A DNA stretch of 8,030 nucleotides from Cyanobacteria bacterium UBA8156 (lineage in GTDB: Bacteria; Cyanobacteriota; Cyanobacteriia; Pseudanabaenales; Pseudanabaenaceae): the NCBI GenBank assembly GCA_003456125.1, contig DMPD01000078.1:1-8030 (forward strand). Reading direction: 5' to 3'. The notes under the pieces were generated by a model. The model was given only the letters and a program-made list of their open reading frames with translations. It did not search any database and was not told where the DNA came from. Positions 1 to 5,856 of this stretch are shown here, in pieces. The first letter of the stretch is position 1; each line of letters begins with the position of its first letter. Both the position numbers and the translations under genes were made by a program.

Positions 1-1824
1 ACCCGGTACCGGCAAAGGCGGCACAGTTACCACCGGAGTTGGCGTTGGGGCGGGTGTAGGGGTTGGAGTAGGGGTAGGGGTTGGAGTGGGAGTTGGCGTA
101 GTCGAGGGTGCGACATCGTTGTCCAAAATTTCGACAGTGGCAGCCGACACTCCTGATTGCAGGCTGTAGCCGGACAACGGCAACAAGGTCAGCAACACCG
201 TTTCCGTACCTTCCACCACCGTATCGTCGATGGGCACAATGGGCAAACCTACGACACTGCTGCCCGCCGGAATGACCACAACCCCACCAATGCTCTCGTA
301 ATCCACACTGTTGGTAGACGTACCCCCGACCGTAAAACCCACCGTCAAAGGATTGGTTGTGCTGCCGGTACGGGTAAAGGTGAACTGACCGGGGTTGCTG
401 CCCGACTCCGCCGCCGTCGGATCGCTAGCCACAATCGAAACCAAGGTCCCGGCAGGATCGGTTCCCGGTGTCGCCGGTGTCGCCGTGCCGCCGACGGTGG
501 TGCGATCGGTGGCCTGGTTGTTGGGGCTAAAGTAAATGCCCTCGATGGGACCCAACACCAAATCGGGGGCAGAGGGGTTGATGTTGGGATCGCGCAAAAA
601 CACCGTTGTCCCGAACTGGGCCGTATTCACCAATTCAGGTCCCGCGGTCACCACCCCCGTGATCACATAGGTGATTACCGCTCCCGCCGGCAGAGAGATG
701 CCCCCATCCCCAAAGTTCAAAAGGGCTTTGTTGGCATCACTGAAATCGGGTCGCTCGTTGGCACTAAAGCCACGGGTCAAAAAACCAGCCGCTCCGCCGG
801 TGGCACTGGCCGTAAAGGTTACATCGGTCAAATTAGCCGGCACCAAGTCTCGAAAAACCCCCGTTGCCGGCGGAAAAGGCGAATTGGCGGTGACCGTCCC
901 TACGATGTCATCCGGCCCTTCGTTGCGCACCGTCACAATGTAGGTAATGCGCTCGCCAATCGCCGCCGTGGTGCGTTGATCCGTTTTGCTGACCGTAATA
1001 TCGGCATCGAGGCCGACCACGGTGGTTTCATCAAAGGCTTTGTTGTTTTCCAGATTACCGTCGGTAATGTCCGAAGAACTCAACGTGACTTCGTTGCGCA
1101 CAATCGTAAAATCGGGCAAGCCGGTGGCAAAAGAGCCAAAAACTTGGTAAGTCACCGAAGCGTTAGGCGCAATGGTCACGATGGTGTCGTTGAGGTCGGT
1201 TCCGCCAATGGGTACCCCATCCCGCGTGATCTGCTCAACAACCACCCCCGCCGGGAAGTTGTCAAACACCTTGACGTTACGAGCCGGATCGGGGCCGTTG
1301 TTGGTCACCGTAATGTTGTAGGTGACCGGGCCACCGGCTGCACCGCGCTGGGGCAAGGTGAATTGGTCGGATTTGGTAACGCTCACATCGGCAATCCGGT
1401 CTACCAAAACGGTAGCCTCAGCTTGGGCCGCTACCACAACATCATCGTTGACAATATTCACAACCGGCTGCGCCGGCGGGCCGGGATCGATAATTTGAAT
1501 TTGTGGTCCCAGCAATCCATCCGGCCCTAAGTCAATCCCACTGCCAAACACCGTGTTGGTGATGAGCGTACCCAGGGGGGTGGTCGAACTCACGGCAACC
1601 TGCTGAACCTTGGTGTAAGGCACGCCCACCAGCAAAGTGGTTGGAATGGTTCCGACCGGTGCTCCTACCGCCGTCACACCGGTCGGCAAAGGATCGACCA
1701 AAGAAAAGTTGACGATTTCATTGGGCCCGGTGTTGAGTACGGTAATGGTGTACTCAAACACGTTCTCGCCAGGATCGCGAAAAATCTGGGTTACGCTGGC
1801 GGTTTTGGTGATCTGTAGAGCCAT
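1..1824 (-). CDS. DUF11 / Calx-beta repeat surface-type protein (3' end outside window)
   Basis: This frame is open on the minus strand from ATG 1824-1822 to the left edge, giving 608 residues with no stop. Three DUF11-like (Ig-fold adhesin-type) units can be seen. The first lies at about residues 1-140 and opens MALQITKTAS. The second is about 142-270 (ADVSVTKSDQ, then YNITVTNNGPDPA). The third is about 272-420 (ADITVSKTDQ, then YIVTVRNEGPDD). A Calx-beta domain follows at about 460-572, with DYES, IPAGSS, DDTVVEGTETVLLTL and a terminal ILDNDV. A Thr-Pro linker covers residues 575-597. The start is well fixed: GAGGAG at 1835-1840 sits 10 bases upstream, and no ATG or GTG lies in frame between it and the stop at 2011-2013. 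Such architectures are typical of large extracellular or cell-surface proteins. The odd point is that the protein begins directly inside a DUF11 unit with no signal peptide. Export by a C-terminal type I signal beyond the window is possible but unseen. Confidence 0.9.
   Translation of the reverse strand, partial: MALQITKTASVTQIFRDPGENVFEYTITVLNTGPNEIVNFSLVDPLPTGVTAVGAPVGTIPTTLLVGVPYTKVQQVAVSSTTPLGTLITNTVFGSGIDLGPDGLLGPQIQIIDPGPPAQPVVNIVNDDVVVAAQAEATVLVDRIADVSVTKSDQFTLPQRGAAGGPVTYNITVTNNGPDPARNVKVFDNFPAGVVVEQITRDGVPIGGTDLNDTIVTIAPNASVTYQVFGSFATGLPDFTIVRNEVTLSSSDITDGNLENNKAFDETTVVGLDADITVSKTDQRTTAAIGERITYIVTVRNEGPDDIVGTVTANSPFPPATGVFRDLVPANLTDVTFTASATGGAAGFLTRGFSANERPDFSDANKALLNFGDGGISLPAGAVITYVITGVVTAGPELVNTAQFGTTVFLRDPNINPSAPDLVLGPIEGIYFSPNNQATDRTTVGGTATPATPGTDPAGTLVSIVASDPTAAESGSNPGQFTFTRTGSTTNPLTVGFTVGGTSTNSVDYESIGGVVVIPAGSSVVGLPIVPIDDTVVEGTETVLLTLLPLSGYSLQSGVSAATVEILDNDVAPSTTPTPTPTPTPTPTPTPAPTPTPVVTVPPLPVPG
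34..102 (-). repeat. Thr-Pro linker repeat (degenerate ACN-CCN codon array)
   Basis: About 23 codons of the DUF11/Calx-beta gene alternate Thr and Pro, with one Ala at residue 592 and a doubled Thr at 575-576. Synonymous codons vary (ACT, ACC, ACA, ACG with CCA, CCC, CCT, CCG), so the array is conserved as peptide more than as perfect DNA repeat. Such linkers usually separate domains of secreted proteins or act as extended stalks, often O-glycosylated in other bacteria. The plus strand here, which is the template strand for this gene, carries six runs of three or four G between 47 and 90. Confidence 0.85.
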
Positions 1825-1834
1825 TCTCTTTCCA

Positions 1835-1840
1835 CTCCTC
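1835..1840 (-). promoter_or_regulatory. ribosome binding site of the DUF11 gene
   Basis: Read on the minus strand this is GAGGAG, 10 bases before ATG 1824. It is the main evidence that the minus-strand frame, and not the overlapping plus-strand frame, is translated, and that the protein really starts without a signal peptide. Confidence 0.65.
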
Positions 1841-1889
1841 GCACTCTGCTGGTTGGTTTTGGGATAAGTCTGTTCGCCGTCGTCCGGAT

Positions 1890-1920
1890 CATCTGGAGTC
1901 CATAGCTCTCGATCCAGATG
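1890..1920. repeat. perfect 8-bp inverted repeat in probable leader of the DUF11 gene
   Basis: CATCTGGA at 1890-1897 and TCCAGATG at 1913-1920 are exact reverse complements separated by 15 bases. The element lies 66-96 bp upstream of the DUF11-gene ATG. No T-run follows on either strand, so it does not look like an intrinsic terminator. It could be an operator or an RNA hairpin in the 5' leader. Function is not known; an 8-bp repeat can also occur by chance. Confidence 0.5.
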
Positions 1921-2520
1921 CCAAGCTCTTTCGGCAATTTCTGTTTGTGTTGTGTAGACCGCCCACCCTAACCGGCTGCCGCGCAAAGAGGTTTTGCATG
2001 TGGCATACGGCTACGCACTCTAGCATAGAAACCCAAACCCGACTTGCCTCCAGACTTGGGGTAAAGGGCAAAAAACGCTACCGATTTCCAAAAAGCCCAG
2101 TGCGGTTTTCAGCAGCTTAGACCGGTGAACCTAAGTAGAGTTGAGCGCCGGTGCGATCGAGATTACTGCGGCTTGGGGGGAGATGCCCTATGCTAAACCC
2201 CAGTCTTGCTCTATGCCATGGCAGGCAAGATCGCCGGTTCGTTTTGCGATTATGGTTTCTGACCTCCCTGCTCGATCTTTTTGGACTCAACCGCTGGTGG
2301 CCACGGTTTGGCCGCGGCGATCGCCGGCACGAGACGAGCGCCCCCTCCCCGTCCCGAAATCTGTGGGTCGATCTGCCGATGGGACATTGCCACGGCTGCG
2401 AATTTGGTTGAAAATGGGGATGCCTCGCCGAATGTATGGGATGACCGCAGCCCCAGTGTCGTATTTTGCCCGCTCCCATTTGCCTACAGAGACGCAAAGC
2501 CCACCAGACTGCCGTTAGGG

Positions 2521-2553
2521 ATGAATCGCCGTTTGTGCTGCTGTGAAAGGTGA
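2521..2553 (+). CDS. possible 10-codon leader mini-ORF with three consecutive Cys codons
   Basis: ATG at 2521 opens a 10-residue frame, MNRRLCCCER, ending at TGA 2551-2553, 20 bases before the sigF ATG. Its start lies in the first copy of the 14-bp direct repeat, so the context TTAGGGATG partly mimics the sigF start region. AGGG is too close to the ATG to be a good ribosome binding site. Upstream mini-ORFs with consecutive Cys codons act in cysteine-responsive attenuation in mycobacteria; carrying that idea over to this locus is speculation. It could easily be chance. Confidence 0.15.
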   Translation: MNRRLCCCER

Positions 2554-2562
2554 CCCGCCGTT

Positions 2563-2567
2563 AAGGA
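2563..2567 (+). promoter_or_regulatory. ribosome binding site of sigF
   Basis: AAGGA lies 6 bases before ATG 2574. An in-frame TGA at 2568-2570 makes 2574 the most upstream start possible, and the site supports translation of the long N-terminal extension. Confidence 0.6.
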
Positions 2568-2573
2568 TGACCC

Positions 2574-3623
2574 ATGCCCCGCGATCGCCGCGCTCCACAT
2601 ATCCCGGAAGAGGGGGCCCCGTCGGAAGAGGTGCCTCCCGATTGGCAGGCTTTGGCGGCTTTGAATGAATTGGATGAAGATGTAGCGGCGGTGCTGGATG
2701 GAGACACGAGCAAGCCCCGTGTCGCCCCGAGGCCGCCGGATTATACCGATCCTCTGGCCGTCTTATCGGCGGTGGGGGAGATGGAGACGGTGGGTACCTG
2801 CGCCCCGGACAGCACCCCCGAGGCAGAATCTCCCGATCCGGAATCGACGGGGGGCACTCCTTCGGCACCGTTGCGCCGCGAAACCCTTCAGTTGTTGCAG
2901 GTGTACCTGAAAAACCCTTCCACGGAATTGCGAAATCGGTTGGTGCACCTCAACCTGGGGTTGGTCCGCAAGGAAGCGTACCACTGGGCTAACCAATGCA
3001 CCGAACCCTTCGAGGATTTGTTGCAGGTGGGGGTGATGGGGTTAATCCGGGCGATCGAGCGGTTCGAGCCGGCCCGGGGCCATGCCTTTAGTACCTTTGC
3101 CATTCCCTACATTCGCGGCGAAATTCAACACTACCTGCGCGATCGCGTCTCGCCGGTGCGCATCCCCCGGCAATGGATGGCTACCTACCAACAGGGCAGC
3201 AAGGTACAACAAAAGTTACGCAGTCGATTGCAACGGGAACCGAGCGATCGGGAGCTGGCCCAAGCCCTGAACATTTCTCTGGAAGAGTGGCAAAACGTAC
3301 GGCAGGCCTGCCAAAATCGGGTGCCCCTGAGCCTCGATGCACCGGCCAACGACCACGAGGACACCTCGGCATCGCTGGGGGAGTTGATGACCGATCGCAA
3401 GTACCTGAGTTTTCAGTTGGCCCAGGAAGACAGCCTCCGGTTGTACCAAGCCCTCGACACCCTGGAAGACCGCACCCGCGAAATCCTGGAGTTTGTGTTC
3501 ATCAAAGAATTTACCTACCGGGAAGTGGCCGACAGCTTGGGGATTAGCGCGGTCACGGTCTCCCGGCAAGTCAAGAAGGGACTGGCGGCCCTCAAACACA
3601 TTTTGACTGCCCCCATTGAGTAG
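2574..3623 (+). CDS. sigF: RNA polymerase sigma factor, SigF type (group 3)
   Basis: This is a 349-residue sigma-70 family protein that directs RNA polymerase to a subset of promoters. Region 2 covers about residues 118-180 (NRLVHLNLGLV, DLLQVGVMGLIRAIERFEP, FSTFAIPYIRGEIQHYLRD, then RVSPVRIPRQ at region 2.4). Region 3 is about 181-255 (REPSDRELAQALNISLEEW). Region 4 is about 285-345, with TLEDRTREILEF and a helix-turn-helix YREVADSLGISAVTVSRQVKKGL. There is no group 1/2 region 1.2, and the match is to the cyanobacterial SigF group, which in Synechocystis controls pilin genes and motility. The unusual part is about 100 N-terminal residues rich in Pro, Glu, Asp and Ser that the core family lacks; SigF is usually nearer 250-260 residues. 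The ribosome binding site supports ATG 2574, but an internal start at Met70 cannot be excluded. psb29 follows 40 bp downstream. Confidence 0.92.
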   Translation: MPRDRRAPHIPEEGAPSEEVPPDWQALAALNELDEDVAAVLDGDTSKPRVAPRPPDYTDPLAVLSAVGEMETVGTCAPDSTPEAESPDPESTGGTPSAPLRRETLQLLQVYLKNPSTELRNRLVHLNLGLVRKEAYHWANQCTEPFEDLLQVGVMGLIRAIERFEPARGHAFSTFAIPYIRGEIQHYLRDRVSPVRIPRQWMATYQQGSKVQQKLRSRLQREPSDRELAQALNISLEEWQNVRQACQNRVPLSLDAPANDHEDTSASLGELMTDRKYLSFQLAQEDSLRLYQALDTLEDRTREILEFVFIKEFTYREVADSLGISAVTVSRQVKKGLAALKHILTAPIE

Positions 3624-3636
3624 GCAATGTTAAAGT
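3603..3636 (+). promoter_or_regulatory. possible promoter for psb29
   Basis: A TGtTAAAGT extended -10-like element lies at 3628-3636, about 28 bases before the psb29 GTG. A TTGACT at 3603-3608, inside the last sigF codons, matches a -35 well, but the spacing to TAAAGT is 22 bp, too long for a classical sigma-70 pair. It would act as an extended -10 promoter if real. It would allow psb29 expression independent of sigF. Confidence 0.3.
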
Positions 3637-3663
3637 AGCTATTGTTCTGATGCTGTTGTTTCC

Positions 3664-4374
3664 GTGAACACCGTCCCCACCGTCGCCGATGCCAAACGGG
3701 CTTTTTTGCAAGCCTTCGCCAAACCCATTGAATCCGTCTATCGGCGGGTGGTGGATGAGTTGCTGGTGGAGCTGCATTTGCTCCGAGTCAACCAAAATTT
3801 TCGCCACGACGAGGTGTTTGCCCTGGGGGTGGTGACGGTGTTCGATCGCTTCATGGCGGGCTATCGGCACGAGGGCGATCGCGAGCAAATTTTTGCTGCT
3901 TTGTGCCAAGCGCTGACGTTTGACCGGGAGCACTTGCAGCGGGATGCGGCGGCATTGCGGGATTGGGCCACCCATCAGCCGGAATCGGTGCGGGCCTTGC
4001 TAACGAAGGGCGAGGGGGGAGAAGACCAGGTACCCTTGGCCCGTCAAGCCTTGGGCAATCCCCAGTTCAAATACAGCCGGGCTTTTGCCATTGGGGTGTA
4101 CACGCTCTTGGAGATCATCCAAGCGCCGGAACTGGCCGAAACCGAACCCCGTAAACAATTGTTGGCTCAGGTGGGGGAAGCCTGGAACCAGGGCGATCGC
4201 CTAAATCGGGACTTGGATTTGTATTTGTCGAACCTGGAGAAGGTGGCCCAGGCCCGCCAAATGATGGTGGATTTGGTGGAAGCGGAGCGGAAAAAACGCG
4301 AAAAGAAAACAGCCGAGGGGGCCGCCGTCGAAACTCCGGTTGAAACCCAGCCCGAAACCCCTGCCGCGCCCTAA
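3664..4374 (+). CDS. psb29: photosystem II biogenesis protein Psb29 / Thf1
   Basis: This 236-residue protein belongs to the Psb29/THF1 (thylakoid formation 1) family, found in cyanobacteria and plant plastids. Members are needed for normal photosystem II biogenesis and repair and affect thylakoid FtsH protease accumulation. Family signatures are the N-terminal TVADAKRAF, PIESVYRRVVDELLVELHLL (residues 21-40), FALGVVTVFDRFMAGY (52-67) and FKYSRAFAIGVYTLLE (135-150). Residues about 178-215 form a charged probable coiled coil, and the tail after 215 is Glu/Thr/Pro/Ala low complexity. The start is GTG 3664: TAA at 3631-3633 closes the frame upstream, no other start lies between, and the family N-terminus aligns here. 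No Shine-Dalgarno sequence is visible, so translation may be by leaderless or non-SD initiation. The stop interlocks with that of the convergent PucC-like gene. Confidence 0.95.
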   Translation: MNTVPTVADAKRAFLQAFAKPIESVYRRVVDELLVELHLLRVNQNFRHDEVFALGVVTVFDRFMAGYRHEGDREQIFAALCQALTFDREHLQRDAAALRDWATHQPESVRALLTKGEGGEDQVPLARQALGNPQFKYSRAFAIGVYTLLEIIQAPELAETEPRKQLLAQVGEAWNQGDRLNRDLDLYLSNLEKVAQARQMMVDLVEAERKKREKKTAEGAAVETPVETQPETPAAP

Positions 4375-5798
4375 TCCAAATCGGTTTCGAGGACAGTTAC
4401 CAGCGAGGCTTGGGCATCCCTTTGGAACTCTTCGACGCTCACCCGTTGCAACAACAAGAAAGCGATCAAGGCCACCAAGGCCTGTACGCCAAACACCAGG
4501 CCATAGGATAGCACCGGTGCGGCAAAGAGGCGTTTGCCCAAATCGAGCAGCGCTCCCCCCAAAGTGGTCGCCGTACCTCGGGATAGGGACTGGGACAGGC
4601 CCCACGCCCCAATGAAGGTGCCGGCGGTCTCGGCGGCGGTCAAATCCAACATGAGGTTAATGGCTCCCGCGGTGGCCACCCCCGAAGCCACGCCAAAGGC
4701 CACCAAAACCCCCAACAACAGGGAGACATTGGCCCAAAATCCGGCCAACCCCACCAACAAAAAGCTGACCCCCACCGCGGCACAACCGACGGCCGTGGTG
4801 GTTTGCTTGCCAAAACGGCGAATGAGGTAAAACCCAGCGGCCACGTACCCCACTAGTACCCCCATGCCCCAATAGGCGTTGAGACGGGTGGTCTGGCTGT
4901 AGCTCATGCCAAAGACTTCGCCGCCGTAGGGTTCCAGCACCGGTTCCTGCAAAAACAGGGCGATGGTCAGAGCGATCAAAAAGCCGAAGAAAATCCCGGT
5001 CTGACGATTGGCGGTCAAAACCCGGAGCGCTCGCCCCAACGTAATCCGGTCTTCGCGATCGCCGCTGGGTGGGCGGCGGCGAGGCAAGCGGGAATACCGC
5101 CGTTCGATGTTCCAGGTAGCCCCCCACGCCAGGGCAAAAATCAGGGCCGGCATCACCACAAACAGGGTGTTCATGGGCCCCCGCAAGTCAGCAATGGGGC
5201 TACCGGCTTGGAGGGGTTTGAGAAAGATACCGCTGATAATTGCCCCGACCACAATCCCCACCGTCAGCAACGACCAGGCTACCCCCACCAACTTCGGCCG
5301 TTCTTCCTCGTCGGACACATCCACCAACAGCGCCGCAAAGGGCGTAGAACTAAAACTGATTCCCACGCCGTAGACGGCAAAGGCGATCGCCAGGGCCCCC
5401 GTCCACAGGGTAATTTCCGGCGTGAAGTCCCAGCCACCGTGGGTCTGCACCGCTTCCCCCAGTTTCCAGGTCAATTGCAGCGCAAAGAAGAGGGTAAACG
5501 TGAACAGGGCGGCCCCAATGCGCACATAGCCGGTGCGGTGCAGGCCCCAGAGGGGACGGGTATCGGACAACTGGCCGAACCAGACCCGGGCCGGCGCCAC
5601 AAAATACTGCATCCCCAACAGCAAGCCCACCACCGTGGCCGGAATCCCCAACCCTTCGATCGCCAGGCGGTTCAGGACGCCCCCAGCCAACAACGCATTG
5701 GCCCCCAACCCCATCTGGAACAGGCCCAACCGCAGCATGGTCAGCAGGGAGAGCTTGGGGGGGGCATCGGTAACGCTTTGATCAGACAAGGGAACCAT
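4371..5798 (-). CDS. BCD/PucC-family MFS transporter (putative chlorophyll/antenna assembly carrier)
   Basis: This is a 475-residue integral membrane protein with about 12 hydrophobic segments. It belongs to the PucC / bacteriochlorophyll delivery branch of the major facilitator superfamily. Telling motifs are LTMLRLGLFQMGLGANALLAGGVLNR near the N-terminus, GQLSDTRPLWGLHRTGYVRIG (75-95), LLVDVSDEEERPKLVG (157-172), EPYGGEVFGMSYSQTTRLNAYWG (279-301) and MLDLTAAETAGTFIGAWGLSQS (383-404). In purple bacteria PucC and LhaA assist light-harvesting complex assembly; cyanobacterial relatives are thought to handle chlorophyll, but the substrate of this copy is inferred only. ATG 5798 is the only possible full-length start, because a TAG lies in frame 8 codons upstream. 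No clear ribosome binding site is seen. The convergent neighbour is psb29, also a photosystem biogenesis gene, and the divergent neighbour is a methyltransferase 58 bp away. Confidence 0.9.
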   Translation of the reverse strand: MVPLSDQSVTDAPPKLSLLTMLRLGLFQMGLGANALLAGGVLNRLAIEGLGIPATVVGLLLGMQYFVAPARVWFGQLSDTRPLWGLHRTGYVRIGAALFTFTLFFALQLTWKLGEAVQTHGGWDFTPEITLWTGALAIAFAVYGVGISFSSTPFAALLVDVSDEEERPKLVGVAWSLLTVGIVVGAIISGIFLKPLQAGSPIADLRGPMNTLFVVMPALIFALAWGATWNIERRYSRLPRRRPPSGDREDRITLGRALRVLTANRQTGIFFGFLIALTIALFLQEPVLEPYGGEVFGMSYSQTTRLNAYWGMGVLVGYVAAGFYLIRRFGKQTTTAVGCAAVGVSFLLVGLAGFWANVSLLLGVLVAFGVASGVATAGAINLMLDLTAAETAGTFIGAWGLSQSLSRGTATTLGGALLDLGKRLFAAPVLSYGLVFGVQALVALIAFLLLQRVSVEEFQRDAQASLVTVLETDLD

Positions 5799-5811
5799 AG
5801 CGGGAACCGTG

Positions 5812-5843
5812 GCGATACACTAAAGGTTTCCTTACTGTATCGC
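5812..5843. promoter_or_regulatory. perfect 8-bp inverted repeat in the divergent intergenic region (candidate operator or hairpin)
   Basis: GCGATACA at 5812-5819 and TGTATCGC at 5836-5843 are exact reverse complements with 16 bases between them, so the half-site centres are 24 bp apart. The element occupies the centre of the 58-bp gap between the PucC-like gene and the methyltransferase gene. Its right arm directly abuts the methyltransferase ribosome binding site. It fits a dimeric regulator site acting on both genes, or an RNA hairpin that limits access to the ribosome binding site. No T-run follows, so it is not a terminator. Confidence 0.5.
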
Positions 5844-5849
5844 AGGAGG
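5844..5849 (+). promoter_or_regulatory. strong ribosome binding site that fixes a TTG start
   Basis: AGGAGG (followed by T) lies 7 bases before TTG 5857. TAA at 5821-5823 closes the frame upstream and no ATG or GTG lies in between, so the site establishes TTG as the methyltransferase start. Confidence 0.8.
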
Positions 5850-5856
5850 TTTTCCC

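Larger units (their letters stand above)
2511..2570 (+). repeat. imperfect 14-bp direct repeat just upstream of sigF
   Basis: GCCGTTAGGGATGA (2511-2524) and GCCGTTAAGGATGA (2557-2570) match at 13 of 14 positions, with start points 46 bp apart. The second copy contains the sigF ribosome binding site and ends 3 bases before its ATG. A shorter direct repeat, TGACCC, occurs at 2551-2556 and 2568-2573. The pair could be a regulator binding site, a duplicated translation start region or chance. Confidence 0.5.
1825..2573. other. 749-bp gap without a supported protein gene, between divergent DUF11 gene and sigF
   Basis: Several overlapping frames of 60-126 codons are open here on both strands. None has a recognisable domain, a good ribosome binding site or a clear claim over the others. 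The frames between about 2117 and 2518 are open on both strands at once, as expected from fairly GC-rich DNA. The gap must hold the divergent promoters of the DUF11 gene and sigF, but I cannot pick convincing -35/-10 pairs. It contains a HIP1 site (2317-2324), an inverted repeat (1890-1920), a direct repeat (2511-2524 and 2557-2570) and a possible 10-codon mini-ORF (2521-2553). A small RNA, an unannotated small protein or a decayed gene remains possible. Confidence 0.55.

Noticed and set aside
157..1530. Long plus-strand ORF of 457 codons with an inner 90-codon ORF at 671-943 and another frame at 1637-1867
   Set aside because: They are antisense to the DUF11/Calx-beta gene, have no recognisable domains, and lack the ribosome binding site and family motifs seen on the minus strand.
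2014..2060. TATGCT-like -10 for the DUF11 gene on the minus strand
   Set aside because: No matching -35 at a suitable distance, so it is not distinguishable from chance.
1889..2071. Minus-strand frame of 60 codons
   Set aside because: No domain, no convincing ribosome binding site, and it lies in the likely leader and promoter of the DUF11 gene.
2071..2100. GGGC ... GCCC with A-runs as an intrinsic terminator
   Set aside because: Only four pairing bases with a loop of more than 20; the A-runs lie inside the arms and not after a stem.
2117..2518. Overlapping frames of 86-126 codons on both strands in the gap
   Set aside because: All are Pro/Arg-rich with no family resemblance; mutual overlap and lack of initiation signals give no reason to choose one. 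I also read the remaining minus-strand frame for a decayed gene and found only stop-interrupted, unrecognised peptide.
2515..2868. Minus-strand Pro-rich frame of 117 codons over the start of sigF
   Set aside because: It is a shadow of the low-complexity, acidic N-terminal segment of SigF.
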